A stretch of 64,000 bases of DNA from Doris montereyensis (lineage: Eukaryota; Mollusca; Gastropoda; Nudibranchia; Dorididae): contig JAXRKP010001305.1 of NCBI GenBank assembly GCA_037039925.1, positions 12,501-76,500 on the forward strand. Direction: 5' to 3'. A model generated the notes under the pieces. That model saw only the letters and a program-made list of their open reading frames with translations. It ran no database searches and had not been told where the DNA came from. Of this stretch, positions 1 through 14,124 are shown piece after piece; position 1 is the stretch's first letter; every line of letters starts with the position of its first letter. A program made the position numbers and the translations under genes.

Positions 1-166
1 ATGGTAATGGGTTCGAGTTCAGCCAACGCCTGACAAATTGTCTCGAGTTTTTTCGAGTAAATCTGACCCCCCCCCCCCACCAGGTATATGGATCGACACC
101 TAGTTCCATCAGAGATGGACGATACAAAAAAGGTATAGTTGTGGCAAATCAAATCGGCCGTTTCTT
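1..166 (+). mobile_element. tRNA-derived SINE (family S1), 5'-truncated
   Basis: This begins inside the B-box part of the tRNA-like head (GGGTTCGAGTTC). It continues through the body shared by the other S1 copies in this window (GGTATATGGATCGACACC, then ATCAGAGATGGACGATA). It ends with the family tail, a GGCAAATCAAATC-type motif. The middle, with its GCACGTTAAAGATCC motif, is missing. The window edge cuts the 5' end. Confidence 0.7.
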
Positions 167-182
167 CCTTGTACTTGTCCTC

Positions 183-905
183 CTCCATCTGTCCATAATG
201 ATGATGGGGACTGTAGGTGTGAAAGCGGTTGTGTTTCTGTCCATAATGATGTAAGTGGGGACTGTAGGTGTGAAAGCAGTTGTGTTTCTGTCCATAATGA
301 TGTAAGTGGGGACTGTAGGTGTGAAAGCGGTTGTGTTTCTGTCCCATAGTTGGGGACTGTAGGTGTGAAAGGGTTGTGTTTCTGTTCATAATGATGTAAG
401 TGGGGACGAAAGCGGTTGTGTTTCTGTCCATAATGATGTAAGTGGGGACTGTAGGTGTGAAAGCGGTTGTGTGTCTGTCCATAATTATGTAAGTGTGGAC
501 TGTAGGTGTGAAAGGTTGTGTGTCTGTCCATAATGATGTAAGTGTGGACTGTAAAGCGGTTGTGTTTCTGTCCATAATGATGTAAGTGTGGACTGTAGGT
601 GTGAAAGCGGTTGTGTGTCTGTCCATAATGATGGAATGATGTAAGTGTGGACTGTAGGTGTGAAAGCGGTTGTGTTTCTGTCCATAATGATGTTTCTGTC
701 CATAATGATGTAAGTGGGTGAGCGGTTGTGTTTCTGTCCATGGATGTGTGGAAAAGCGGTTGTGTTTCTGTCCATAATGATGTAAGTGGGGACTGTGGTG
801 AAAACGGTTGTGTGTCTGTCCATAATGATGTAAGTGGGGACTGTAGGTGTGAAAACGGTTGTGTGTCTGTCCATAATGATGTAAGTGGGGACTGTAGGCG
901 TGAAA
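183..905. repeat. 51-bp minisatellite
   Basis: About 14 imperfect copies of a 51-bp unit starting GTGTTTCTGTCCATAATGAT, many with internal deletions. Because 51 is a multiple of three, both strands stay open for long stretches and give repetitive Thr/His-rich or Val/Asp-rich translations. These have no domain and I do not call them genes. Confidence 0.9.
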
Positions 906-1412
906 GTAAATGTGTTTATGTACATATATAAGTGGGAGTGAGTGTGCTGTATGTGTGTATGTGTGTACGTGTATTATCTAACATAAACATGAATGTGCTT
1001 TCTGTACATAATGATGTGAATGAAAATATGTGTTTGTGTGAAGGAGTATGTAACCTGTATTATCTCAAACTTAAGTGACTATATGTGTGAAAGTGAATGT
1101 GTTTCTATACATATGTGAGTAAGAGTATGTATGTTGTATGTGTGTATGTGTGAAGGAGTGTGGTACCTGTCTTATCTAAAATGCAAATAACGTCTATACG
1201 AGATAAAGTTAAACGAGTCAATGTGTTTTCTGTTTCTGTACATAATAATGTGAGTGGGAGTCTGTGTGTTGTATATGCGTGTATGTGTAAAGGAGTATGG
1301 CACCTGTATCATCTCCAATCTAAATGACTATATGTGTGAAAGTCAATGTGTTTTCTCTACATAATAATGTGAGTGGGAGTCTGTGTGTTGTATATGCGTG
1401 TATGTGTGAATG
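906..1412. repeat. Diverged tandem repeat, unit about 120 bp
   Basis: Degenerate units carry TGTGAAAGTNAATGTG, a GTGAGTGGGAGT block, GTGTATGTGTGAAGGAGT and ACCTGTATTATCT. The same unit reappears at about 6790-6975, so the intervening LINE block appears to have inserted into, or expanded within, one array. Confidence 0.65.
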
Positions 1413-1556
1413 AGTCTTCTCTTCTGCCTTTTTAGCTCGCTGGGAAGTATAGGCCATCAACGAATAATCTCCAATCACTTCTCTCCTGGGCCAGCCTCTC
1501 CATAGATTTCCATGTTTTCCCCGTCCTTCATCTCTCCCTCCAATTCTCTTCTCCGT

Positions 1557-2504
<948 letters not shown>

Positions 2505-2508
<4 letters not shown>

Positions 2509-4348
2509 ACTAAAGAAGTCATAGCATGACAGTGAAGATGGAGCAAAGCAATACAGACAAGCAGACAAGATGGAGAAGAAGGGCATACAGGAAGCAAAAG
2601 AGGAATGGATCTCGGCTCAAAACTTCAATTTAAACAACACCCGGAAAGCGTATCGAATAGTCAAACACCTTGTGAGCAGCAAACATGGATGGCCCAATAC
2701 CGTTCTTGAAAAAAAACAGGAAGTGCCTGACCGAGAGCAAAGAGATCATACACAGGTGGACAGACTATTGCTCAGACCTCTACTCTCTCCGCACAGTAGG
2801 CGATACAGAAAAGCTCAACCCACATCCGACAACACACAGAACATTTTCCCATCCTTCGAGAAGAAATGCAGGAAGCAGTATCCCAGGAGAACGTGTCCAA
2901 GCAGGAAGTGAGGCCATGATAGACGCTTTAAGTGTAATCTGCCAGAAGATCTAGGAGTCAGGAAGATGGCCGACTCAATGGACCCAGTCTTTAGTAACCA
3001 CCCTTCCCAAGAAAGGAAACCTACAGCAGTACAACAACTACCACACAATCAGTCTCATTTGCAATCCTAGCAAAGTTATGCTGAGGATCATACTGAACAG
3101 ACTGCAGCCGCAGGTCGAGGCAATCATAAGTGGGGGAGCAGGATTTAGAGCAGGGCGCAGTACAACTGAGCAAATATTTAACCTCAAAATTATGTGCAAA
3201 CGATACCTTCAACACCAACAAGAGCTCTACCACGTATTCATAGACTTCAAGAAAGATTTCGATAGAGTGTGGCATGCTGCACTCCCTTCGACCATGAACC
3301 ACTACATCAACACCAACATTATCCGTGTCATACAGAACCTCTATAACAAGGCCAGCAGTGCAGTATATCTAAACGGGGAGGCTGGAGACTGGTTCAGAAT
3401 CACTGTTGAGTGAGACAAGAGTGTTTGCTCTCTCCGGCCCTTTTCAATGTCTTCCTCGCAAAAATCATGACAAACACACTCGACGGCCACCAAGGAACAG
3501 TAAGCCTTGGTGGAAGAACAATCACAAACATGCGCTTCGCAGATGATATTGACGATCTCGCAGGCACAGAGCAAGAACTGAATAATCTGGTCAGAAGGCT
3601 AGATACATCTTCCGCAGCATACAGCATGGAAGTCAATACAAGCAAGACAAAACTGTGTGACCAACAGTGACACTGGAATCTATACTGATATCATCGCCAG
3701 CAGAGAAAAGCTTGAAACTGTGCACAAGTTTAAACATCTGGGAGCAATACTGTTGGACGAAGGATTAAAACCTGAAGAATTAACAAGGAGTGCAATAACA
3801 ACATCCGCATTAGCCAAGATGGAAACCGTCTGGAAAGACAACAAAGTCTACCTTAGCTCAAAGTTAAAACTTATGTGCTCCTTGTTCACTCAGTGTTTCT
3901 TTACGCCTGCGAAACATGGACACTAACTGCAGATATAGAGAAGAGAATACAGGCAACAGAAACGAGGTGCTTTAGAAGACTGCTCGGTATCCCTTACAAA
4001 GACCATATCAACAATGAAGAAATCAGAGACAGAATAAGACAAACCATTGGTCCTTACGAAGACCTCACCACTGTCAAAAGGCGCAAAATGAAATGGTTTG
4101 GATACTTGGTGAGAGGAGGTGGACTTCCAAAAACTGTGCTTCAAGAAACTGTCAGAGGAGGTAGGAGAAGAGGCAGACAAAAGAAAAAGAGGGAAGGACA
4201 ATATCACTGAATGAACGCGGCTAAAGCTAAGTGAGCTGATGAGACGGGCGGGGGACAGGAAGGAGGAGAGAAGACTGGTTATTTTTGTTGTTGGTCATCG
4301 GTAGCGCCCCAATGGCCTCCGCCATGGGACAGATAGATATATAGATAG
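2505..4348 (+). mobile_element. RTE-like LINE copy A, 5'-truncated, inserted in a CR1-like LINE
   Basis: Broken ORF2 in several frames. A lysine/glutamine-rich linker (2510-2900) is followed by a reverse transcriptase region with DFKKDFDRVWHAAL (about 3243-3284) and the catalytic FADD box at 3536-3547. The C-terminal region (3660-4240) has [18 protein letters not shown] and [10 protein letters not shown] motifs. No endonuclease domain is present, so the copy is 5'-truncated. The 3' end is GCCATGGGACAGATAGATA, a GATA-like short tail rather than poly(A). Compared with copy B it has a deletion of about 40 bp near 2879 and several frameshifts. Clade assignment (RTE/BovB-like) comes from the matching endonuclease and C-terminus in copy B and is not phylogenetically tested. 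Confidence 0.8.
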
Positions 4349-6310
4349 ATTGAGTGAAAGAGTAATTTAGTTGCGTCAATGTCTAGAAAGTCTCTTATAC
4401 GGCTTATGTTATTGATTTGAAAGAAGAGACACTGACATAGTTAAATGTTGGTTTTAAAAAAGACGCCAAGATTTCTAACGTTTGAACAGTGTTTGATGGT
4501 ACAACCGTTTACAATAATTTCATTCATAATGATATTGGGCTTTTTCTTCTTAAAAACAATAAGTTCAGTTTTGTCGTCGTTCAGCTTAAGTTTGTTGCAT
4601 ATCATCCATACCTTGATTGCCTTAATACAATGTTTGATTTGATGGATATTTGTAGATGCCGATTCAGACGTGACCGGCATGTATAATTGAGTGTCATCGG
4701 CGTAAAGACGATATGCTAATCCATATTGCGTGATAATATTACTTAGTGGTGCCGTGTACAGCGTGAAAAAGAAGGGTCCCAGCACTGATCCTTATGGTAC
4801 ACCATATTTCAGTACAACGGGTGTTGAGAGCACGACATTTATTGATACTCTGGATTCTGTTAGAGAGGTAAGTGACAAAACAACGCAGCGCATTGCTTGT
4901 GATGCCAAAGGAATTTTCCAGGCGTTGAAGAAGCAGATTATGGTCGACTGTGTCAAAGGCTGCACTCAAATCGAGAAGCAGCAGTGACACGTTGTCGTTA
5001 ATGGAAAGTTGGTCAATTATGTCATTTTGAACTTTGAGGAGGGCTGATTGTAGCTGCATTTGTGATGATCTGTCAATCAACAAGATGTGTTCTTTCAGTC
5101 TTTTCACCATAAACTTTTCAACAACTTTAGAGATGAAGTTCAGGTTGGAGACTGGGCGAAAGTTTTTACGAATTTCTACATCAAGATTTTGTTTCTTGAG
5201 CAGTGGTGTAACATGTACTTCCTTAAATGATGGGGAAAGTCAAAATTTGATGTTGAGCAATTTACTATAGATGTGATTGGTTTGATTGCTTCACTTAGGC
5301 CAGATTTTATTAGCCAAGTTGGATCATCATCTAGATCGTACGATTTGTTTTGGCTTGTTTTATTAACGCTTCAACTTCGTCTTCCCTCTCTACGAGTTCG
5401 TTCTTATCGTTGTGCGTTGGCATTGTGCTAGCAAGACTATTATGCACAAGAAGCCCATCCATGATTTGAAACAAAGCTTTTGAATTCCTTAGTTTCCGCT
5501 GATGCTTTTTTGAATAAACGCTTTCTTAGCTTCTTTTATGGTCAGGTTTGTATTATTTCGAATAGCTTTGTAGATGTCTTTATGTATTTGTAACTTTATT
5601 TTCGCGAAGTGCTTTCAGCATTACGACGTTTTGTTTTAGCTTGCCTGCTATCATCTGTAAACCAACGTGTCTTTGGACGCATTGTGACCAAAGTTGTTTT
5701 TATAGGAGCGTGATTGTCGAGTACGTTTTTGATAGCCTCATTAAAAATGTTCATTTTGTTCTCAACAGTTTTGTTTGTCTACGCTTTCAACGATCTTTGC
5801 TTCCGAAATGTCATGTCTCATCGTACTCGCATCTATGTTCTTTATATTGCGGTATTTGATTTTCTTCCGTTGGGTTTTGGTTTCTGACAGTCAAGACTGA
5901 ATAGCACTGTGTGGTGGTACGAAAAGTGATTTGATTTCACCCTAATGTCATTGATCGATTTGCATGCAGAATGTATCAAGACTAAATCTAAAATGTGGCC
6001 ATGCTCGTGAGTTGACATCTACTTGTTGTATAACATTTATGGATTGTATCAAGGATAATTGTTGTTGTGTCTTTGGATCTGAATATTTCACTGCTATTAT
6101 TGTCCGGATGAATATGAAAGTCACCAAGGATAATTATTGTTGTATAACATTAAGTATCATGTCTTGGAATATTTCATTGTATCATGTCTTTGTATAAATA
6201 TTTCACTTTGAATCTACTGCTATTATTGTCCGGATGAATATTAAAGTCACCAAGGATAATTGTTTGCTGCATTTTTAAAGGTGTTTCAAGTATGAGTGAT
6301 TCAAATTCAT
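4349..6310 (-). mobile_element. CR1-like LINE, 5' and RT part (interrupted copy)
   Basis: On the minus strand this starts with an APE-type endonuclease fragment carrying LGDFNIHPDN at about 6230 and again near 6100. It passes through a linker (KTRWFTDDSRQAKTKRR at about 5640) into reverse transcriptase. LLDLSAAFDTVDH is at about 4930-4970 and the catalytic YADD box at 4693-4704. The C-terminus is continued at 1839-2508 on the far side of the RTE insertion. There are multiple stops and frameshifts. Confidence 0.8.
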
Positions 6311-6315
6311 CGATA

Positions 6316-6835
6316 AATTGAAAGCCCTTGGCCGACTCCTCGATCTTTTACCCTGTGGATTCCATGTAAGGCTCCTTGTTATTGTGTTGAGGTCCTTTCT
6401 TAGCGTGTGGCCTATCCACCTCCATTTCTATCGTTTTAAACCTTGTTCAGTTGATACATGTCCAGTTCTTTCCCATAGAATAATGTTTGAGATAACGTCA
6501 GGCCAGAATATTTTGACAATTCTCCTCAGACATCTATTTATGAATGATTGTATTGTTTTTAGGGTAGTCTTTGTGGTTCTCCATGTTTCTAAGCCATATT
6601 ATGTTAGCACTGACTTGGTATTTGACTTGAATATCCTTAGTTTGATTCTTTCTGGTAAACTGTTGTTGGACCATACCTGGTTAAGGCTTAAAAATGCTTG
6701 TAGTGCCTTCTGTATCCTGGTTTTGACTTCTTCCACACCTCCCTTGCCATCAATCATGCTACCCAGGCAGCAACATTTGTCCATATTTTCCAGCGGTTCT
6801 TGTGTGAAAGAATATGGTACCTGCATTATCTAAAA
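6316..6835 (-). mobile_element. LINE ORF2 C-terminal fragment
   Basis: The minus-strand translation has CCCLGSMIDGKGGVEE, a TRIQKALQAFLSL helix, LPERIKLRIFKSN, and further on GLETWRTTKTLK, FINRCLRRIV and [11 protein letters not shown]. This is the region downstream of the RT in RTE/Jockey-like LINEs. It differs from both LINEs immediately to its left. A frameshift lies near 6600. No RT catalytic box is retained. Confidence 0.65.
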
Positions 6836-6975
6836 TCAATAGGATTATATGTGTTAAAGTAAATGTGATTTCTGTGTGTATGTGGGAAGGAGTGTGGTAC
6901 CTGTATTATCTCAAATCTAAGTGACTATATGTATGAGTAAAAGTGTGTATGTGTATGTGTGTATGGGTTTGAAAC
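6790..6975. repeat. Second block of the 906-1412 tandem repeat family
   Basis: Contains GTGTGAAAGAATATGGTACC, GGAAGGAGTGTGGTACCTG and AAATCTAAGTGACTATATG motifs in the order seen at 906-1412. Confidence 0.6.
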
Positions 6976-7144
6976 TACGGTGACAGAATGAGCAACAAAT
7001 TGGGTGTATTGTTACATAATATTCCATTATTATCATCATTAAAGCATTACACGTGACTCATTCTCAAAAGGTGGTCTGTTTAAGAGACACTATTTTATCC
7101 CTTATATTCAAAATGGAATATTTTATTAAATAACTATCAAAACC

Positions 7145-8612
7145 TAAGTATATAATACAAACTCAAGAATTGAAGGGATATTTGAGACAGTTTCAATAAA
7201 AATTCAGACTCAAGAATTGAAGGGATATTTGAGACAGTTTCAATACAAACTCAAGAATTGAAGGGATATTGAACAGTTTCAATACAAACTCAAGAATTGA
7301 AGGGATATTTAAAAAAAATTCATACAAACTCAAGAATTGAAGGATATTTGAGACAGTTTCTATAAAACAGATTCAAGAATTGGAAGGGATATTTGAGACA
7401 GTTTCTATAAAAACTCAAAGTTGAAGAATTAAAGGGATACTTGAGAGTGTTTTCAAAGCCATTGAAGGAATTGAAGGGATACTTGAGAAGTTTCAATTCA
7501 AATTGAAGAATTGAAGGGATATTTGAGACAGTTTCAATAAAAAAATTAAAGGGATTGAAGGAATTGGAAGGGATACTTGAGACAATTTCAATAAAAGAAA
7601 ATTCAAGGATTGAAGGAATTGAAGGGATACTTGAGACAGTTTCTATAAAAATTCAAGGATTGAAGGAATTGAAGGGATACTTGAGACAGTTTCAATACAA
7701 ATTGAAGAATTAAAGGGATACTTGAGACAGATTCAATACAAACTCAAAAATTGAAGGGATACTTGAGACAGTTTCAATAAAAATTCAAGGATTGAAGGAA
7801 TTAAAGGGATATTTGAGACAGTTTCAAAAAAATTCAAGGCTTAAGAAGGAATTAAAGGGATACTTGAGACAGTTTCAATAAAAATTCAAGGATTGAAGGG
7901 ATTGAAGGGATACTTGATACAGTTTCAATAAAATTCAGGATTGAAGGAATTGAAGGGATACAAGACAATTTCAATACAAATTCAAGAATTGAAGGAATTG
8001 AAGGGATACTTGATACAGTTTCAATAAAACTTCAAGGATTAAAGGGATTGAAGGATACTTGAGACAAATTTCAATACAAACTCAAGAATTGAAGAAATTG
8101 AAGGGATATTAAGACAGTTTCAAAAACAAACTCAAGGCTTGCAGGGATACTTGAGACAGTTTCAATACAAACTTAAGAATTGAAGGGATTGAAGGGATAC
8201 TTGAGACAATTTCTAATACAAACTCAGGGATTGATGGGACTTGAGACAATTTCAATACAAACTCAAGGATTAACGGAATACTTGAGACAGTTTCAATACA
8301 AAATCAAAATTGAAGGGATTGAAGGAATACTTGAAACAATTTCAAAATTCAAGGATTGAAGGGATTGAAGGGATACTTGAGACAATTTCAATACAAACTT
8401 TGAGAATTGAAGGGATTGAAGGGATACTTGAGACAATTTCAATACAAACTTTGAGAATTGAAGGATTGAAGGGATACTTGAGACAATTTCAATACAAACT
8501 TTGAGAATTGAAGGGATTGAAGGGATACTTGAGACAATTTCAATACATACTTTGAGAATTGAAGGGATTGAAGGGATACTGCTAACAATTTCATCACGAA
8601 TAGTTGAAATCC
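7145..8612. repeat. Minisatellite, about 35-50 bp unit
   Basis: More than 30 irregular copies built from ATTGAAGGGATACTTGAGAC and AGTTTCAATACAAACTC, with variable duplication of a GGATTGAAGG submotif. Units become more homogeneous toward the right end (8380-8580), suggesting recent expansion there. Open frames in it are repeat translations. Confidence 0.9.
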
Positions 8613-8619
8613 AGAGAGT

Positions 8620-9900
8620 TAACGACATGTTAAGTACTGGTTTTTTTTACCTAATGAAGGGGTGTACATTCGACTTAGTTTGCCACAATAAAATATGTTT
8701 GGGTGATTGATTCCTGCTGTTTGGTTTTTGCTTACACGGGGCGTTGTAATATTTAGTATAGGCATGGAGTGAGCACACAACAAACAACACTACCTTTTCA
8801 GCCATTTATAATTGATGCACTTGGACGTCAAGCATTCTGTCATTTCATGGCCATAAATTCTTACCACAGAAACAATTAAATTTGTGTTACATACAAGTCT
8901 AGTCATAAATTGCCGTCATAAGATCGACCTATGAATTGTGTTGCCTTTGCATCAAACAGCTGCGCTTTTGCCACAGTTTATGTTGTATCACATTAATCAC
9001 AATACTTTTTTTAATTGCCCATCAAACTTTGTCACTTCATGACATCCAAGTGTTCCACACTTTCTAGCATGCAACCGATACCAACACCTGTATCACATTT
9101 ATGTAAAGAAGGACTTTACTATAGTGAGAACTATTTACGATTCCCTCTAACTGATACTTGAGGTTTCATTGGACCCTGTCATTTCATTCAGTCACCCATG
9201 TCGTCCAATGGTAGATGATGTCCTAGATCCTCAAGATGAATTTTCTCACAAGAACGAGATCAGGGGGTTGATTGATTTTCTACACAAACCAACAATTTAG
9301 AGGCATTTATTTATTAAATTTACATGGAATAGCGACATTTTCTCATTTATACAGCACAATTTGTGTCATCATGAAACTATGCTGTCCAAGTCAAAAAATA
9401 CCACATTCTCCTGCTAAAGCGTTAGTTAAAGGAATGATAGACTGCTAATCTATACGCCCAAATTAATTTTGTTCTATTTATTGAAAGATGAATAAGATTT
9501 TATTTGTATACATTGCCTGTGTTGATGTTTAGGAAATTGCAAAAGTTTCACATTTGCTTGGACGGTGACAAAACACTCAAAATAAATCAAATGTTACATA
9601 GGGGAAGGGATTTTGCATAATGACACTTAATTTACAACGAAAACAAACTTATGCTCCTTTAAAACATATAAAGAGTAGGCTTGTAGATTCACATTGTTGT
9701 GGTTATGGTAAATCACAAACAAGGAAGGCCAAGATTTACGCACAGAACAATTATTATTTTATTGCGTTGATGACATCGCACGATTGTACTCGATATAATA
9801 TTACAATGGTGACCACTATTGCTTACACAATGGATAATAATACATCAAAAGGAATCACAAATGGTATTGGATATGTAATTTATACATTGGATACATTGGA
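8620..9900. other. Apparently unique non-coding sequence
   Basis: AT-rich, no convincing exon, tandem repeat or transposon motif. A 113-residue open frame at 9620-9961 has no recognisable domain and ends in the (TA)n tract; I do not regard it as a gene. Confidence 0.5.
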
Positions 9901-9903
9901 CAC

Positions 9904-9953
9904 TTTGATACATGTATATATATATATACATATACATATACATACATATGACA

Positions 9954-9994
<41 letters not shown>
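9904..9994. repeat. (TA)n/(ATAC)n microsatellite
   Basis: Imperfect TATACATA units, then a pure (TA)n run at about 9960-9994. Confidence 0.9.
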
Positions 9995-9997
<3 letters not shown>

Positions 9998-10189
9998 TGA
10001 CATGGATGAGTAACATAGTTATGACAAGTAATATAAATACATATGCAAAGGGAGAGAATCACACATACGTATATACGTCATTCGTCACAACACAAATTAT
10101 GCGTTATTTTGAGAATGAGTCATGTATCATTATTCGAGGTCTCAATCTATGCGCAGGTAAGCGAGTTGAGGTTACATCGATCAGTCTGT

Positions 10190-10452
<263 letters not shown>

Positions 10453-10489
10453 ATTTCCCCTCCCTCCCTCTTTCTCTCTGTCTCTGTCT

Positions 10490-10832
10490 GTACTAGCTGC
10501 TATATATGTAAACGTGGCAAGCCGGTACTAGCTGCTATAAATGTAAACGTGGCAAGCCGGTACTAGCTGCTATAAATGTAAACGTGGACATGAGCTGACC
10601 GGTACTAGCTGCTAGTATGGCAATGTAAACGTGGCAAGCCGGTACTAGAATACTATAAATGTAAACGTGGCAAGCCGGTACTAGCTGCTGTAAATGTAAA
10701 CGTCAACAATGCCGGTTACTAGCTGCTATAAATGTAAACGTGTGCAAGCCAGTACTAGCTAATATAAATGTAAACGTGGTGTAGTACTGCTATAAATATA
10801 AATGTGACACATCGGTACTAGTCTATAAATGT
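10490..10832. repeat. 35-bp minisatellite
   Basis: About ten copies of a 35-bp unit built from GCTGCTATAAATGTAAACGT and GGCAAGCCGGTACTA. Several copies are corrupted. Isolated pieces of the unit (CTATAAATGTAA) recur at 12050, 12860 and 13500 among other repeats. Confidence 0.9.
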
Positions 10833-10919
10833 ATATTTTCAATATCGATACCTCCACAGTTGTGTTGTCTCAATTTGTTTGTCTAAAATGTCTGTCTGTT
10901 CAGAGAACGGTTTTCTCTG

Positions 10920-11410
10920 TCTCTCTCTCTCTCAACTCATCACCATCATCCTCCTCCTCTTCCTTCTCATCATCATCATTGTCGTCGTCGTCGTCATCAT
11001 CATCATGCGTCAGGTCTCAGGAAGTCATCAACGATCATGTTACACCATTCCTCTTTGTTGTCCGCAAGGCGCATGAGTTAAGAGCGTTACATTTTTGTGT
11101 TACTCTGTGTTCTCGTGAAGACTGTCCAGAAATGCATTTCGTTTCGTCTTCTCTTGCCTTTGATCTTACCACTTGTCGTCAACATTTCCCAACCGTCATT
11201 TCTGATGATAGAGCCATCTGATTCTGTTTGGATTATTTTCTGAACATTTTTATCAGTATTCTTCATTCATTTTTTCTCTCTAACTCTCTTAATCTTTGAA
11301 CCAAAAGCTCATAGACAGACACCAGTTCTGTTGTTACGAAAGTCAAGTGAGCATTAACTTTGTATGAGCGTGCTACCAGCCATGAAAAGAGCTGTGCTAA
11401 CTATACTCTT
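10920..11410. other. Compound microsatellite plus unassigned sequence
   Basis: 10930-11006 holds (CTC)n, (ATC)n and (GTC)n blocks. 11010-11260 reads, on the minus strand, like a decayed LINE C-terminal stretch (ALNSCALRTTKRNG), but this is weak. The rest shows nothing. Confidence 0.4.
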
Positions 11411-11415
11411 TAAGG

Positions 11416-11417
<2 letters not shown>

Positions 11418-11511
<94 letters not shown>

Positions 11512-11555
11512 CTGTGAGCCTGTCTCTCTCTTTCTCTCTCTCCACTCTCTTTCAT
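11418..11555. repeat. (TC)n microsatellite
   Basis: A nearly pure (TC)n run to about 11508, then shorter interrupted TC blocks. Confidence 0.95.
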
Positions 11556-11804
11556 GGCGAGGCGGTTTGTGCTGTGCGTATAGGTCGCGGGTTCGATAAC
11601 TCACACACACACACACACATGCTGACCGGCATTTTTTCCTGTTTATTCCGTGAGTATGTCTCATCTTTGTTCCTATGGTCCTTAAATATTATTCAACGTC
11701 ATTTCCTTCACTTTCGACAAGCCCCTTTCTCACTATTTGTCTTCACCTTTGTATGAACTTGCTATACATACGTATAAGTTACTTAGCGTATGCTCTCTCT
11801 ATGT

Positions 11805-11965
11805 TGTGACACAGTCGGTAGCGTTGTGTGTTCGCAACGACACTGGTTCAAAATCTTGGCTGGTCCAGGCTATCTGTTTCCTGACATTTTACTTTAGCAA
11901 AGATACTTTTACACTTCACTTAGCGGTTACCTCTATAAATACCACTTGGCTCAGTTGTAAATGAG
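11805..11965 (+). mobile_element. tRNA-derived SINE head, low-copy type
   Basis: A tRNA-like segment with GTCGGTAGCGTTGTGTG as a possible A box and GGTTCAAAATC as a B box. It does not fold as an obvious functional tRNA and has no discriminator region. A similar head, on the minus strand, is at 21862-21945. Confidence 0.45.
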
Positions 11966-12465
11966 TATCTAGCTGTGGTATGTCGGTAGGCTATAAAAGA
12001 ATGGTCGCATAAAAATGCTTGGCAGACGGCTGACTGTACAGTATACTACCTGTTATAAATGTAACTTTGGTATGTCGGACGTATTTGAGAAGAGCTATAA
12101 ATTACTGTGTCATAAGACAATACATTTTACACTAAGCATTGTTTTCTACCTGGTTTTCTTCGGTTGTTGTCGCTAGCTTCTATAAATGTTTTATTATAAA
12201 GCTCAGCCGGATACCTAAAAAAGTCCTTAGCATATGAACACTCTAAGAGACAAACACATAACAATAACAGCAATAATAATAATTTGCCCTTTCCACGATA
12301 TGTGTAAATCTGATAAGACAATCTCAGGAGAAATTAAGATGAAACAGCAAGATGTGAAAAAGTGAAATAAAAAAGTAGGACCTACCAGTAGGAACCATCA
12401 ACTGCCCGCGCAATAATAATAATAACGTAGATACAGATATACAGAAAAGAAAGCAAGCTAGGTAG

Positions 12466-13065
<600 letters not shown>

Positions 13066-13549
13066 ATCAACAGCATTAATGTAACGTGGATGAAAAAGAT
13101 CGGCAACTTTTAAAATATCGACCACACGACGTTGATAATGTTTGTTACCTTAGTTTGCACGTTTTGTTGTTGTTTTTTTTTTTAGTTGGTGCTCCAGGCC
13201 TGTAGATTGTCACCAGTAGACCAACACCACGCACCCCACCATACATTTAATAACCTGCAGCACGCTACATTCAATGCTTTAAATGATGTGGTCGCCATCT
13301 GTGACCACACCATCAAGAAGATACTTTATTGAGCTTTTGTATATTGCTTTATTTATTTATTTTCGCCTTTGATTAGCTTTTTCTTTCACCTCCTCATTGA
13401 CTCTTTGGCGCTCCTCTTCCTTATTTTTCTTTCTAGCTACTGCTACTACATTTGCTGTTACCACGACTACTAGATCTATTTCTACTAGTCTAGTACTGCT
13501 ATAAATGTTACTTACACTCTTGTTGCTACTACCACGACTACTACTATTA

Positions 13550-13621
13550 TATATGTTTCTACTACTACTACTACTACTTCTACTACTACTACTACTACTT
13601 CTACTATTTCTACTACTACTA

Positions 13622-13713
<92 letters not shown>

Positions 13714-13732
13714 GCTACTACTACTACTATTC
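13550..13732. repeat. (ACT)n microsatellite abutting a LINE 3' end
   Basis: Mostly (CTA)n with CTT and CCA variants. On the minus strand it directly follows the 3' end of the LINE at 13733-13960 as (TAG)n, so it is likely an expanded LINE tail. Confidence 0.85.
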
Positions 13733-13960
13733 ATTCCTTCCGGTGTATGGGTTTAGATGCCCGAAATTATCTTTGTTCAGGCTGCCTTGTCCTGGCATTT
13801 TCAGTTTCCTAGCCGTGAAAGTTAAATTTATTTGCTTTAATGCCTCTTTATATATTCTGCCCACTTCCTCCGAGGTCTGCCTTTTTGGTCTTTTACCTTG
13901 GGTTTTAGCATTGTAAACTAATTTAGCTATTCTGGTTCATTCATTATCTTTACAGTCTGT
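13733..13960 (-). mobile_element. LINE 3' terminal fragment with (TAG)n tail
   Basis: The minus-strand translation resembles the C-terminus seen at 49323-50000: a KLVYNAKPKVK stretch, RPKRQTSEEVGRIYKEALK, then KLKMPGQGSL. Both end in a shared 3' untranslated motif, AACCCATACACCGRAAGG. Here that motif is followed by GAATGAA and (TAG)n. Confidence 0.65.
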
Positions 13961-14124
13961 ATCTACTACTACTACTACTACTACAAGTACTACTATAAAC
14001 TAAACTACTACTACTACTACTAATACTACTACTTCTACTACTATTACTACTCCTACTACTACACCAAAATACTACTGCTACTTCACATTCTACCGTTATT
14101 GTAATTCTTCTACATCTACTGCTA

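Noticed and set aside
109..931. Three open frames over the first minisatellite
   Set aside because: Unit length of 51 bp keeps frames open on both strands; no protein features.
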